Shown: positions 25,713 to 34,985, counted from the first letter of the stretch. The stretch: DNA of 64,000 bases from Pigmentiphaga sp. NML030171 (GCF_002188635.1 NZ_NINX01000038.1:124001-188000), one strand, 5' to 3'. The notes: a model not told the origin generated them from the sequence alone. Numbers and translations: made by a program.

Positions 25713-26873
25713 ATGCCACGCTCAGTGAAGATTCTCGTGGTGGACGACATCGAGGAAAACATCGTCGCGCTGGAGGCGCTCGTGCAGCGTCCCGACGTGG
25801 AGCTGCTGCGGGCCAATTCGGGGCCGGAGGCGCTGGAGCTGCTGCTCGGACACGACGTCGCCCTGGCACTGCTCGACGTGCACATGCCGGGCATGGACGG
25901 CTTCGAACTCGCGGAACTGATGCGCGGCAGTCCCCGTACCCGCCACGTCCCCATCATTTTCCTGACCGCCGCCGACCGCAGCACCCATCGGACGTTCCGA
26001 GGCTACGAAGCCGGCGCGGTGGATTTCCTCTACAAACCCCTCGACCCCCACATACTCCGCAGCAAGATCGACGTCTTCATACAGTTGCAACACCAGCGCC
26101 TGCAACTGGCCGAACAGCTCGACACACTGACGCAGCTGCTGCGCACCAACGAAATGTTCGTCGCCGTATTGGGCCACGACCTGCGCAACCCGCTGTCGGC
26201 CATCGTCAACATCTCGGAAGTCCTGGTCCAGACCGCCACGGACGACCGCACGCGGGACTGGGCGGGCCGCATCCGGAACAGCGGGACCCGGATGTCGCGC
26301 ATGGTGGACCAGATGCTGGACCTCGCGCACATGCGCACGGGAACGCTCACCTTGGCCATCGGACACGAGCCGGTCGATCTCGCCGGTCTGTGCCGTGGCA
26401 TCGTGCAGGAACTGGACCCGCTGGACGACCGGCGCGCGATCCGGCTGGAGTGCTCCGGCGACACGCACGGGCATTGGGACCAGGACCGCCTGCAACAGGT
26501 TTTTTCCAACCTGCTCGGCAACGCGCTGCAGCACGGCATGCCGGGAGAACCGGTGTCCATCAGCATAGACGGAACGAATGACGGCTCCGTCACGGTCAAG
26601 GTGGCCAATTCAGGCTCGCTCGACCCCGACGTCCGCACCCGGCTGTTCCAACCCTTCGCCACCACGGCGGGCCGGTCGCGGCCCTCCGGCGGGCTCGGGC
26701 TGGGCCTCTACATCGTCAAGGAACTGGTAGCCATCCACCAGGGCCGGCTGACGGTGAATTGCGACACCGAGGGGCTGACGGTCTTCGAAGTCGTCCTGCC
26801 GCGCCGATCCGGAACCGCCGGCGAAAACAAGGTCCCGGCCTCGCTGGCCGCGCCCTTGGCTCACCGCCGCTGA
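25713..26873 (+). CDS. Receiver-histidine kinase (REC-HisKA-HATPase)
   Basis: A 386-residue cytosolic protein with reversed hybrid order: an N-terminal receiver domain (DDIEEN acidic pocket, acceptor Asp55 in ALLDVHMPGMDG, Lys in FLYKPLD), a HisKA domain with His155 in LGHDLRNPL, and an HATPase with SNLLGNALQHG and GGLGLGLYIVKEL. It begins 12 bases after the cheB stop and is preceded by AAGGAAAA. A phosphorelay running from the upstream hybrid kinase to this receiver is plausible but not shown. Its last 13 bases overlap the end of the convergent helicase gene. Confidence 0.9.
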   Translation: MPRSVKILVVDDIEENIVALEALVQRPDVELLRANSGPEALELLLGHDVALALLDVHMPGMDGFELAELMRGSPRTRHVPIIFLTAADRSTHRTFRGYEAGAVDFLYKPLDPHILRSKIDVFIQLQHQRLQLAEQLDTLTQLLRTNEMFVAVLGHDLRNPLSAIVNISEVLVQTATDDRTRDWAGRIRNSGTRMSRMVDQMLDLAHMRTGTLTLAIGHEPVDLAGLCRGIVQELDPLDDRRAIRLECSGDTHGHWDQDRLQQVFSNLLGNALQHGMPGEPVSISIDGTNDGSVTVKVANSGSLDPDVRTRLFQPFATTAGRSRPSGGLGLGLYIVKELVAIHQGRLTVNCDTEGLTVFEVVLPRRSGTAGENKVPASLAAPLAHRR

Positions 26874-29197
26874 AGGGGCTCGTCCGCCCCGGGCCCCACC
26901 CGCCACCAGGCGGGAAAGAGCTGCCGCACCTCGGGCCGCCCGTACCGATCATCGATCAGCACCAGCACGCCTTCGTCGTGCTCGGTCCGTATCACCCGTC
27001 CGGCGGCCTGCACCACCTTGCGCAGGCCCGGATACAGGTAGGTGTAGTCATATCCCCGGCCAAAGCGGGCTTGCATGACGTCCCGCATGCGTTCGTTGAC
27101 GGGATTGACCTGCGGCATCCCCAGGGTGGCGATGAACACGCCGATCAGCCGCGAACCCGGCAGGTCCACGCCTTCGGCGAAGGCGCCTCCCAGCACGGCA
27201 AAGCCCAGCCCCTGTCCGCCTTCGACGAAACGGGCCAGAAAGCCGGCGCGGCCGGCCTCGTCCATGTCCGGCGTCTGCACCCAGATGGGCCACTGCCCGT
27301 CATGCTCCCGTACGCCCTCGGCCAGGCGCCGCACGTAGTCGAAGCTGCTGGCGAACACCAGGTAGTTGCCGGGCCTGGCCGCGTATTGGCGCACGATCAG
27401 GCCGGCGATGGCCGGCACCGAGCGCTCGCGATCGCGGAAACGCGTGGAGATGTGTCCGGCGATCCGCACCGACAACTGCGTGGGCCTGAACGGCGCCCGC
27501 ACCTCCATCCAGCCCGTGGACACCGGCAGGCCCAGCGTATCGCGATAGAAGCCGGATGGCGCCAGCGTGCCCGAGAACAGCAAGGTGGCGTGCGCCGCCG
27601 CATGGCGGGGCGCGAGAAAGGACGCCGGCACCACGTTGCGCAGGCATAGCGTGGAAACCGGGCGGCGCCCGGGTGCAAGCGTCACGTCGAACAGGGAATG
27701 GGAGCCGAACTGCTCCGCCAGGCGGATGAAGTGCAGCGCATCGAAGTAGAAGCGCTGCAACGCCGGCGCCATTCCCACGGGCGTCTCGGCCAGGCGGTCG
27801 GTAATCGATGCCGTCGCTTGCTGCAACGAGGCCAGCCACGCGGCCGGCACGGCCGGATGGCATTGATAGGGAGCCGTCTGCTGGCGGTTCCATGCGCTCC
27901 ACTGCCGGCGCACGGCATTCAGCGGGCGGCGCAGCGCGGGAGGCGCGGCGGCGAGCGCGGCCTGGAACGCGGACTGGTCGACGCACGCGCTGTACATGCC
28001 GCGCGCCCGCTCCACCAGGTTGTGGGCTTCGTCCACCAGTACGGCCACCCGCCAGCCCTGGGTAACCGTCAGCGCGTACAACAGTCCGTTGCCATCGTAG
28101 TAGTAGTTGTAGTCGCCCACCACGACGTCGCTCCAGCGCGCGAGTTCCTGTGCCAGGAAGTAGGGACATAGACCATGGGACAGCGCGATCTCCCGCACGC
28201 GCGGCCGATCCCAGCGGCCTGCGGCCGCGACCGCGTCGGCGCGCGCCGCGGCCAGGCGATCATAGAAGCCGCGGGCCAATGGGCAGTCGTCGGGATGGCA
28301 CGCGCGGCCTGGATGCTCGCAAGCCTTGTCGCGCGCCACCAGCTCCAGCGTGCGCAGCGGAAGCCTGCCTGCGGCGCCCGCGGCCAGCCGGTCGATCGCG
28401 TCGAGGGCCAGCGCGCGGCCGGAGCTCTTGGCGGTCAGGAAGAAGATCTTGTCCAGGCGTTGCGCCGCGCAGGCTTTCAGCGTGGGAAAAAGCGTGCCCA
28501 GCGTCTTGCCTATGCCGGTGGGCGCCTGCGCCATGAGGCACAGGCCGTCGCGTGCCGTCCGGAAGGCGGCCACCGCCAGTTCGCGCTGGCCGGTGCGCAA
28601 GCTGGCGTACGGGAACGCCAGCGACGCCAGGGCGCTGTCGCGGTCCTGGCGATGGGACCGTTCGGCCAGCGCCCATGCCAGGAAACGTTCGCATTGTTCG
28701 TTGAAGAAGGCCTCGAGCTCGGCGGCGGAAAGCCGTTCCGTCAACACCGTCTCGCGCCGGCTGGCGACGTCGAGGTAGACCAGGGCCAGTTCCAGTTCCG
28801 TCAATCCCCGCTCGCGGCACAGCAAGTGCCCATACATCCGGACTTGTGCCCAATGCAGGGCGCGGCGGTGTCCGGGCAGCGCATCGAGCCGGCCACGGTG
28901 CGTCTTGATTTCCTCGAGCCGGTTCGCCGCGCGATCATAGCCGTCCGCGCGGCCCCGGACGCGCAGCACGCCGTAGTCCCCCGACAGCGCGATCTCGGCT
29001 TCGTAGCCGTCTCCACGCCGTCCCGCGACCAGGACGTGTCCCGCCTGGCCCTCCTGGGCGGTCGGCGCGGGCGTGTAGCGCAGGTCGAGATCCCCCTGGC
29101 GCGCGGTGAACTCGCACAGGGTGCGCACGGCCACGACGTACGCGGGCGACGGGAGCTCGTCCCGCGCCGGGGCGGTCCCGGAAGACTGTATATCCAT
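26861..29197 (-). CDS. PD-(D/E)XK nuclease-like / XPD-DinG-type iron-sulfur DNA helicase
   Basis: A 778-residue helicase of the Rad3/XPD/DinG superfamily. The N-terminal about 200 residues carry GRADGYDR followed by EEIKT, the D...ExK pattern of a PD-(D/E)XK nuclease fold. Motor motifs are APTGIGKTLG (Walker A), DEAHNL (Walker B) and a C-terminal QAAGRVIR arginine motif. Four Cys around KACEH, GRACHPDDCPLA and HGLCPYF match the 4Fe-4S cluster between motifs. ATG 29197 avoids an Arg-rich leader. Likely a DNA-repair or lesion-processing enzyme. It sits alone between a signalling operon and argD. Confidence 0.88.
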   Translation of the reverse strand: MDIQSSGTAPARDELPSPAYVVAVRTLCEFTARQGDLDLRYTPAPTAQEGQAGHVLVAGRRGDGYEAEIALSGDYGVLRVRGRADGYDRAANRLEEIKTHRGRLDALPGHRRALHWAQVRMYGHLLCRERGLTELELALVYLDVASRRETVLTERLSAAELEAFFNEQCERFLAWALAERSHRQDRDSALASLAFPYASLRTGQRELAVAAFRTARDGLCLMAQAPTGIGKTLGTLFPTLKACAAQRLDKIFFLTAKSSGRALALDAIDRLAAGAAGRLPLRTLELVARDKACEHPGRACHPDDCPLARGFYDRLAAARADAVAAAGRWDRPRVREIALSHGLCPYFLAQELARWSDVVVGDYNYYYDGNGLLYALTVTQGWRVAVLVDEAHNLVERARGMYSACVDQSAFQAALAAAPPALRRPLNAVRRQWSAWNRQQTAPYQCHPAVPAAWLASLQQATASITDRLAETPVGMAPALQRFYFDALHFIRLAEQFGSHSLFDVTLAPGRRPVSTLCLRNVVPASFLAPRHAAAHATLLFSGTLAPSGFYRDTLGLPVSTGWMEVRAPFRPTQLSVRIAGHISTRFRDRERSVPAIAGLIVRQYAARPGNYLVFASSFDYVRRLAEGVREHDGQWPIWVQTPDMDEAGRAGFLARFVEGGQGLGFAVLGGAFAEGVDLPGSRLIGVFIATLGMPQVNPVNERMRDVMQARFGRGYDYTYLYPGLRKVVQAAGRVIRTEHDEGVLVLIDDRYGRPEVRQLFPAWWRVGPGADEPLQRR

Positions 29198-29238
29198 ACA
29201 GTAATCATAGCAGCCCGCCCGCCGCCGGCGGCGCATGC

Positions 29239-29274
29239 AAAAAGCCCCTCGTCCGTGGGACGAGGGGCTTCGGG
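29239..29274 (-). terminator. Intrinsic terminator downstream of argD
   Basis: A 13-bp perfect stem, AAGCCCCTCGTCC pairing with GGACGAGGGGCTT (29242-29254 with 29258-29270), has a 3-base loop. On the minus strand it is followed by a run of T, as expected for factor-independent termination 28 bases after the argD stop. It also isolates the helicase gene on the same strand. Confidence 0.9.
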
Positions 29275-29297
29275 TCCGGCCGGTGCCGGGCGCCGGC

Positions 29298-30488
29298 CTA
29301 CTTGCGCATCGACGCGATGATGCCGTCGAGCTGCTCGAGCATCTGGTCGATCTCGTCCGTGGATACGTTCAGCGCGGGCATGAAACGCAGCAGGTTGCCG
29401 CGCGGCGCATTCAGCAGCAGGCCATTGGGCTCGAGCGTGCGTGCGCGCTCGACGATGGCCGGGCCGTCCTCGCGGTCCATGACCAGCGCCCGCAGCAGGC
29501 CGTTGCCGCGTTCGCCGGGCATGCCCCACTTGGCGGCCAGCTTCACCAGGCCTTGCGACAGGTACTGGCCGCGCTCGCGCACGCCTTCCATGAAGCCGGG
29601 CGCGGCCAGCGCGTCGAACACCGCCACGCCGATGGCCGTCATGAGCGGGTTGCCGTTGTAGGTGCCCCCCTGGTCGCCGTGCTTGAACACGCAGACCTCC
29701 TCGCGCGCCAGCATCGCCGCCAGCGGTGCGCCCCCGCCTATGCCCTTGCCCAGCGTCATGATGTCGGGGCGCACCCCGGCCTGCTCGTAGGCGAACATCG
29801 TGCCCGTACGGCCCATGCCGGTCTGCACTTCGTCCACGATCAGCAGCAGCTTGCGCGCGTCGGCCAGCTTGCGCAGGCTTTGCATGAATTCGGTCGTCGC
29901 GGGAATGACGCCCCCCTCGCCCTGCACCGGCTCCAGCATGATGGCCACGGTCTGGTCGTCGATCAGCGCCTCGACCGATGCCAGGTCGTTCAGCTCAGCC
30001 TTGGGGAAACCGTCGACCTGGGGCGCGAAGATCGTGCTCCAGCCCGGCTTGCCCGAGGCCGACATGGTCGCCAGCGTGCGGCCATGGAAGCTGTGGTTGA
30101 AGGTGATGATCTTGAAGGCGCCCTGCTTGTGGACCTGCCCCCACTTGCGCGCGAGCTTGATCGCGCCCTCGTTGGCCTCGGCGCCGCTGTTGGCGAAGAA
30201 CACGCGGTCGAAGCACGAAGCCTGGGTCAGGCGCGTGGCCAGTTCGATCGACGGCAGGTTGTAGAAGGCCGGCGACGGGTTCAGCAGCTGGCGCGACTGG
30301 GTCTCCACGGCCTTGACGATTTCCGGCGGGCAATGCCCCAGGCAATTAACCGCCCAGCCCTGGATGAAGTCGAGATAGCGCTTGCCTGCATGGTCTTCCA
30401 GCCACGACCCCTGCCCTCGGACGAACACGAGGTCCGGGCGCTGCGTGATCTCCATGAGGGCGTTGACGTTGAACTGGCCGAATTCCAT
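29298..30488 (-). CDS. argD: Acetylornithine-type class III aminotransferase
   Basis: PLP enzyme of 396 residues, most likely acetylornithine transaminase of arginine synthesis (possibly also succinyldiaminopimelate transaminase). It shows the class III signature from [16 protein letters not shown] to [12 protein letters not shown], where the Lys is the PLP-binding residue, plus [19 protein letters not shown] and [19 protein letters not shown]. The opening [30 protein letters not shown] is typical of Burkholderiales ArgD. It stands alone between two intrinsic terminators, so it is probably transcribed singly. Confidence 0.88.
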   Translation of the reverse strand: MEFGQFNVNALMEITQRPDLVFVRGQGSWLEDHAGKRYLDFIQGWAVNCLGHCPPEIVKAVETQSRQLLNPSPAFYNLPSIELATRLTQASCFDRVFFANSGAEANEGAIKLARKWGQVHKQGAFKIITFNHSFHGRTLATMSASGKPGWSTIFAPQVDGFPKAELNDLASVEALIDDQTVAIMLEPVQGEGGVIPATTEFMQSLRKLADARKLLLIVDEVQTGMGRTGTMFAYEQAGVRPDIMTLGKGIGGGAPLAAMLAREEVCVFKHGDQGGTYNGNPLMTAIGVAVFDALAAPGFMEGVRERGQYLSQGLVKLAAKWGMPGERGNGLLRALVMDREDGPAIVERARTLEPNGLLLNAPRGNLLRFMPALNVSTDEIDQMLEQLDGIIASMRK

Positions 30489-30522
30489 GACTCAAACTCC
30501 TTGCGTGCCCGAGGGCGAAAAA

Positions 30523-30547
30523 TGGAAAACCCGCCGACGCGGCGGGT
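30523..30547 (-). terminator. Intrinsic terminator after the CDP-glucoseen-reductase-like gene
   Basis: ACCCGCC and GGCGGGT (30529-30535 and 30541-30547) form a 7-bp GC-rich stem with a 5-base loop, starting 10 bases after the upstream gene stop on the minus strand. It is followed on that strand by TTTTCCATTTTT. It separates this gene from argD. Confidence 0.8.
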
Positions 30548-30556
30548 CGATAAACA

Positions 30557-31603
30557 TTACACCGTGTTGCGGGCGATGTCTGCCTCGGACGTGAAAGAGT
30601 CCGCATAAAACTCGTCATCGGGCAGTCCGCACTGTTGTACAAAGTCCCTATGCGCCGATTCGACCATGACGGGCGCGCCGCAGGCGTACACCTGATGGCC
30701 GGAAAGATCCGGCAGGTCGTCCATCACCGCCTGGTGCACGAAGCCCGTGCGGCCGGTCCAGGCATCCTCGGGCAGCGCGTCCGACACCACCGGCACGTAC
30801 CGGAAATCCGGGCGGGCCGCGGCCCACTCCCGGGCCACCTCGTCCATGTACAGGTCGCGCGGGCGGCGGCCGCCCCAATACAGATGGACCGGACGGCGGA
30901 TGTCCTTGTGGATCATGTGCTCGACCATGGCCTTGATCGGCGCGAAGCCGGTGCCGCTGGCCAGCATGACGATGGGCTTGTGGCTGTCCTCGCGCAGGAA
31001 GAACGAACCGAACGGGCCCTCGAAGCGCAGGATGTCGCGTTCCTTCAGCTGGGTCGCGCCCGCGCCGAACACGTGGTCGGTGAAGGCGCCGCCGGGCAGG
31101 TGGCGGATGTGCAGCACCAGCCCGCCTTCCTCGTGGGGTGCGTTCGCCATGGAATACGAACGGCGCCGGCCGTCCTTCATGATGATCTCGACGTATTGCC
31201 CGGCGTTGAAGCGCAGTTGCTCGGTGGCCGGCAATTGCAGGCGCACGATCCGCACGTCCGGCGCCGCCTCGGCCAGCCCCTGGACGCGGCAAGGCATCTT
31301 GCGGATGGGGATGTCGGCGATGCCCATGACTTCGCGCGCCTCGATGGTGAGATCGGTCAGCGGGCGCGCCACGCAGAACAGGGTCAGGCCCAGCTCGGCC
31401 TCTTCGGGCGTCAGCGTCTGGGCCTGGTGGGGTCCGAGCTCGATCTCGCCCGCGACCAGCTTGCCCTTGCACGACGAACATGCCCCATTCTTGCAGCTAT
31501 AGGGCAACATTACGCCTGCTTGCAGCGCCGCATCGAGCACGGTCTGGCCATGTTCGACCGTGAACCGATGACCGCTGGGCAGAACGGTGACCTGATGACT
31601 CAT
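30557..31603 (-). CDS. 2Fe-2S flavoprotein reductase (CDP-6-deoxy-delta-3,4-glucoseen reductase-like)
   Basis: A 348-residue single-chain NADH oxidoreductase. The N-terminal plant-type ferredoxin domain carries PYSCKNGACSSCKGKL with Cys37, Cys42 and Cys45, and a fourth Cys near 77 (LFCVAR). Next come an FAD-binding barrel (RRSYSMANAP) and an NAD domain (IVMLASGTGFAPIKAMVEH). The usual database name comes from an ascarylose enzyme, but members in Burkholderiales lie outside sugar loci and act as electron donors to unknown partners. ATG 31603. It is divergent from the epimerase gene with 32 bases between. Confidence 0.85.
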   Translation of the reverse strand: MSHQVTVLPSGHRFTVEHGQTVLDAALQAGVMLPYSCKNGACSSCKGKLVAGEIELGPHQAQTLTPEEAELGLTLFCVARPLTDLTIEAREVMGIADIPIRKMPCRVQGLAEAAPDVRIVRLQLPATEQLRFNAGQYVEIIMKDGRRRSYSMANAPHEEGGLVLHIRHLPGGAFTDHVFGAGATQLKERDILRFEGPFGSFFLREDSHKPIVMLASGTGFAPIKAMVEHMIHKDIRRPVHLYWGGRRPRDLYMDEVAREWAAARPDFRYVPVVSDALPEDAWTGRTGFVHQAVMDDLPDLSGHQVYACGAPVMVESAHRDFVQQCGLPDDEFYADSFTSEADIARNTV

Positions 31604-31635
31604 CACCTGGATCCTATGAAAACGGTGGAAATACG

Positions 31636-32676
31636 ATGAACATCCCGCAGCCTGCGCATGCCGCGCGCCTGGGTCGCCCGCGCCTGCTGATCGTCGGCTG
31701 CGGCGACACGGGCATGCACGTCCTGGAGCGGCTGGCGGGCCGCAGAAGGGTCTTCGCGCTGACGTCCAGCCCGCAGCGGCTGCCCGAGCTGCGCGCCGCG
31801 GGCGCCATCCCGCTGCTGGGCAACCTGGACTGCCCGCGGCAACTGGCCCGCCTGCGCGGTCTGGCAGCCGACGTCCTGATGCTGGCCCCCCCGCCCGGAC
31901 AGGGCGAAGGCGATCCTCGCTCCCGCAGGCTGGCGGCCGTCCTGCGGCGGCCGGCCCCGAAAGCGCGCGTCCGGCCGGCTGCGATGGGCCCCGGCCCACG
32001 GCAAATCCGGCATCCCCCCATTGTAGCCAAACCACGCCGCGGCGCCCTGGCCGCCGGGGCGCTCACGGTGGTCTACGCCAGCACCACCGGCGTCTATGGC
32101 GACGCCCGGGGCCGCCGGCTGCCAGAAACCGCGCCCGTGCACCCCGCGTCCCCCCGCAGCCGGCGCCGGGTGGACGCCGAGGCCGCCTGGCGCACGCCCG
32201 GCCCGGCCCGGGCTCGCCGGGCGCGCCTGGGCCTGGCTCCCTGGCGCGCCGTCGTGCTGCGCATTCCCGGCATCTACGGGCGCGACCGCCTGCCGCTGGA
32301 GCGGCTGCGCGCCGGCCTGCCGCGCCTGGCCCCCGGCGAGGACGTTTACACCAACCATATCGAAATCGGCGACCTGGCTCGAACCCTGGAGGCCGCCCTG
32401 TATCGCGGACGGCCGCAGCGCATCGTCCATGCCGCGGACGGCCAGGACCTGAAGATGGGCGACTACTTCGATGCCGTCGCCGACGCCGCCGGCCTGCCTC
32501 GCCCGCCCAGCCTGCCGGCGGCCGGCGTCCGCGCCGCGGTCAGTCCGGCGATGTGGTCCTTCATGCAGGAGTCACGGCGGCTGGACAACCGCCGCCTGGT
32601 GACCGAGCTGCGCGTGCGCCTGCGTCATCCCACCGTCCGGCATGCACTGGACGCGTGGTATCGGCCCGCCGGCTAG
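31636..32676 (+). CDS. NAD(P)-dependent epimerase/dehydratase-like protein
   Basis: An atypical short-chain dehydrogenase fold of 346 residues. It has LLIVGCGDTGMHVL (NAD(P)-binding strand and turn) near residues 17-30, APPPG, and VVYASTTGVYGDARG with the active-site Tyr in a YGD context instead of a classical YxxxK. Between the APPPG strand and the TTGVYG strand lies an Arg/Pro/Ala-rich insertion of about 40 residues. The substrate is unknown. Divergently placed to the flavoprotein reductase; its 3' end overlaps the LysR remnant stop by 4 bases. Confidence 0.78.
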   Translation: MNIPQPAHAARLGRPRLLIVGCGDTGMHVLERLAGRRRVFALTSSPQRLPELRAAGAIPLLGNLDCPRQLARLRGLAADVLMLAPPPGQGEGDPRSRRLAAVLRRPAPKARVRPAAMGPGPRQIRHPPIVAKPRRGALAAGALTVVYASTTGVYGDARGRRLPETAPVHPASPRSRRRVDAEAAWRTPGPARARRARLGLAPWRAVVLRIPGIYGRDRLPLERLRAGLPRLAPGEDVYTNHIEIGDLARTLEAALYRGRPQRIVHAADGQDLKMGDYFDAVADAAGLPRPPSLPAAGVRAAVSPAMWSFMQESRRLDNRRLVTELRVRLRHPTVRHALDAWYRPAG

Positions 32677-33500
32677 GCCCGGATGCGGGCCTCGTGCGCC
32701 TGCCCCTCGGCCTGCAGCCAGGCGCGCAGCGTCGCGATGGCCGGATCGGCCGACCGCTGTTTGTCGTGCACGAAGAAATAATCGTCGGCCGGCGCCAGCA
32801 CCTCGGGAAACAGCGCCACCAGCCGTCCGGCCTCCAGTTCCTCCTGCATCAGGTAGCGGGGACCCATCACGATACCCAGTCCGTCGAGCGCGGCTTCGAC
32901 CGCCAGATAGGTATGATCGAAGCCCAGGCTTGCCCGCGGCTGCAGATGCGGCACGCCGGCCACCGCCAGCCAGCGCTGCCAGTCGTCGGGCCGCATGTCG
33001 GCCGTCAGCCAGGTTTCCCGCGCCAGCGAGTCGATCGAGGCGGGCCGGCGCCTGAGCGGTCCGGCCCGCAGCGGCGTCACCGCCTCTTTCATGAAAGGTG
33101 TCTCGACCAGGTGCGGCTCGCCGCCGCGGCCGCGCCGGATCGCCGCATCGACCCCGCCCGGCAGCGCGTGCGCGCGATCGCGCCGGTTGTTCAGCTGGAT
33201 CTGGATGTCGGGATACTGGCGCAGGAACCCGGTCAGCCTGGGCACGAGCCAATGCAGGGTCATGGTGGGCGGCGCGCTGACCACCAGCTTGCGGCCGGCC
33301 TCGGGACGGGCGCGCTCCACCGCGCCCGCCATGCGGTCGAACGCGTCTCGCAGTTCGCCCGCCAGCACCCGCCCTGCCACGGTGGGCTCGAGCCGGCGTC
33401 CGCGCCGGTCGAACAGCGCCGCGCCCAGCCAGCGCTCGAGATTCAGCACCTGCTTGCTGATGGCGCCGTGCGATACGCACAGTTCCTCGGCGGCGCGCGA
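32673..33500 (-). pseudogene. LysR-family regulator (GcvA-like) lacking its 5' end
   Basis: The frame reads as a GcvA-type LysR regulator from SRAAEELCVSHGAISKQ inside the DNA-binding helix to the normal C-terminus (about 275 codons). The first about 20 residues, with the start codon, are missing. The preceding codon positions belong to a different gene, and an in-frame TAG occurs immediately upstream at about 33502-33504. A GTG near 33449 could start translation but would drop the recognition helix. The break coincides exactly with the prpD remnant on the opposite strand, so one deletion removed both 5' ends. Confidence 0.85.
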
Positions 33501-33921
33501 CTATTCGATGCAGTACGTCGTGGCCGTGGCGCTGCTCAAGGGGCGCCTCGACCACCATGATTATGACGACGCCACCGCTGCCGACCCCCGCATCGACCGC
33601 CTGCGCGCGCTGACCCGCCTGGCCGAGGATCCGGCCTATACCCGGGAGCACCACGATCCGGCCATTCGAAGTTGCGCCAATGCCGTGCGGGTGACACTGG
33701 ACGACGGTACGGCGTCGCCCTGGATCGAGACGCGGTTTCCCGCAGGCGACCCGTCGCGTCGCGATCAGGCCCTCCCGCTGCTGGCTGACAAATTCCACGC
33801 GCTTTCAGCCCGCCGATGGCCCGACGGACGCGGCCGCGACCTATGGATACGGCTGAACGACGCCGCCAGCGCCGCGAACTGGCCTGCCGACGAGTTCCTG
33901 TCATCGCTCACACGCCTCTGA
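33501..33921 (+). pseudogene. 3' remnant of a PrpD/MmgE-family (2-methylcitrate dehydratase) gene
   Basis: About 139 codons match the C-terminal third of 2-methylcitrate dehydratase: YSMQYVVAVALLKGRL, ADPRIDRLRALTRLAEDP, YTREHHDPAIRSCANAV and PLLADKFHA. Intact PrpD is around 480 residues. The homology begins at the scar near 33501 with no start codon or ribosome-binding site; an apparent longer frame to the left is antisense to the LysR remnant. No other propionate-pathway gene is in the window. Confidence 0.85.
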
Positions 33922-33988
33922 CTGCCAGGCTTCATGCCGGCGAGGCATCCCGCAGCCATGGCCCGGAGCATGCGTGGCCGCAGGCTGC

Positions 33989-34603
33989 CTATTCCCACAC
34001 GATGCGTACCGCCAGGAACAGGAAAATCAGGCCCGCCAGCCGGTCAAGCCATACGCCGACCTGCGGCCGGCGCCTGAGCAACTGCCCCAGCAGGCCGGCG
34101 AACCAGGCGATCAGGCAGAACACGACCGCCGCCTGGACCATGAAGATCACTCCCAGCCACAGCATCTGCCAGTCGGGATGCCCGACCCAGGGATTGACGA
34201 ACTGGGGCAGGAAGACCAGGAAGAACAGCGTGACCTTGGGATTCAGCATGTTGGCCAGCACGCTCTGGCCGAAGATGCGCGCCAAGCCGAGCGGCGGCGG
34301 GCCGCCCGTGGGCGAGAAGCCGCCTCGGCTGCGCAGTACCTGCACCGCCAGCCACATCAGGTAGGCGGCGCCAGCCAGGCGGATCGCGTCGAACGCCATG
34401 GGCGACGCCCGGAGCAGCGCCGCCACGCCCAGTACGGCCAAGGTGGTGTGGAACAGGCAGCCCGAGGCGAAGCCCAGCGCGGCCGCGATGCCGGCGGCGC
34501 GGCCCTGGCTGAGGGAGCGGGCAAGTACCTGGAGGTTGTCCGGGCCGGGCGCGATGGTCACGCCCACCGACAGGGAAAGAAAGAGCAGCAGATCGGCCTG
34601 CAT
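33989..34603 (-). CDS. LysE/RhtB-family amino acid exporter
   Basis: A 204-residue membrane protein with about six hydrophobic segments. The N-terminus (LLLFLSLSVGVTIAPGPDNLQVLARSL) carries the family APGPD motif, followed by GIAAALGFASGCLFH and the central AYLMWLAVQVLRS and LANMLNPKVTLFFLVFLPQF. Members export basic amino acids, homoserine, threonine or others; specificity is not readable. It starts 16 bases after panD stops on the same strand, so co-transcription with panD is possible. Confidence 0.9.
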   Translation of the reverse strand: MQADLLLFLSLSVGVTIAPGPDNLQVLARSLSQGRAAGIAAALGFASGCLFHTTLAVLGVAALLRASPMAFDAIRLAGAAYLMWLAVQVLRSRGGFSPTGGPPPLGLARIFGQSVLANMLNPKVTLFFLVFLPQFVNPWVGHPDWQMLWLGVIFMVQAAVVFCLIAWFAGLLGQLLRRRPQVGVWLDRLAGLIFLFLAVRIVWE

Positions 34604-34619
34604 CGGCGCACCGGCAGGC

Positions 34620-34985
34620 TCAGGACTTCCGGATCACTTCTTTGATGCGGTTGTTCTCGTCGACCAGGACCACGATGGGCTTGTGCTCGGCCGCTTCCTC
34701 GTCCGTCATCGGGCCGTAGGTGCAGATGATCATCAGGTCGCCCACGTGGGCGCGCCGGGCGGCCGCGCCGTTCAGCGAGATCTCCCCGCTGCCGCGCTTG
34801 CCCTTGATGATGTAGGTGGAGAAGCGCTCGCCGTTGTTGATGTTGTAGAGCTCGATGCGCTCGTACTCTTTCATGCCGGCGGCATCGAGGAAATCCTCAT
34901 CGATTCCGCACGAGCCTTCATAGTTCAGATCGGCCTGAGTCACCGCGACACGGTGAATCTTGGCGCGAAGCATGATGCGTTGCAT
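34620..34985 (-). CDS. panD: Aspartate 1-decarboxylase precursor
   Basis: Pyruvoyl enzyme making beta-alanine for pantothenate and coenzyme A. The 121-residue proenzyme has the self-cleavage site between Gly24 and Ser25 (NYEGSCGID); Ser25 becomes the pyruvoyl group. Lys9, Arg54-region residues (GERFSTYII) and the [12 protein letters not shown] loop are conserved. Length is typical. It is preceded by a 148-base gap that holds the terminator of ectD. Confidence 0.95.
   Translation of the reverse strand: MQRIMLRAKIHRVAVTQADLNYEGSCGIDEDFLDAAGMKEYERIELYNINNGERFSTYIIKGKRGSGEISLNGAAARRAHVGDLMIICTYGPMTDEEAAEHKPIVVLVDENNRIKEVIRKS

Noticed and set aside
24243-26873. Chemotaxis operon in the strict sense
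   Set aside because: CheR and CheB are present but CheA, CheW, CheY and receptor genes are not, so I treat it as a phosphorelay cassette.
32995-33921. A 308-codon frame ending in PrpD-like sequence
   Set aside because: Its first half is antisense to the LysR remnant; only the part after 33501 is PrpD.
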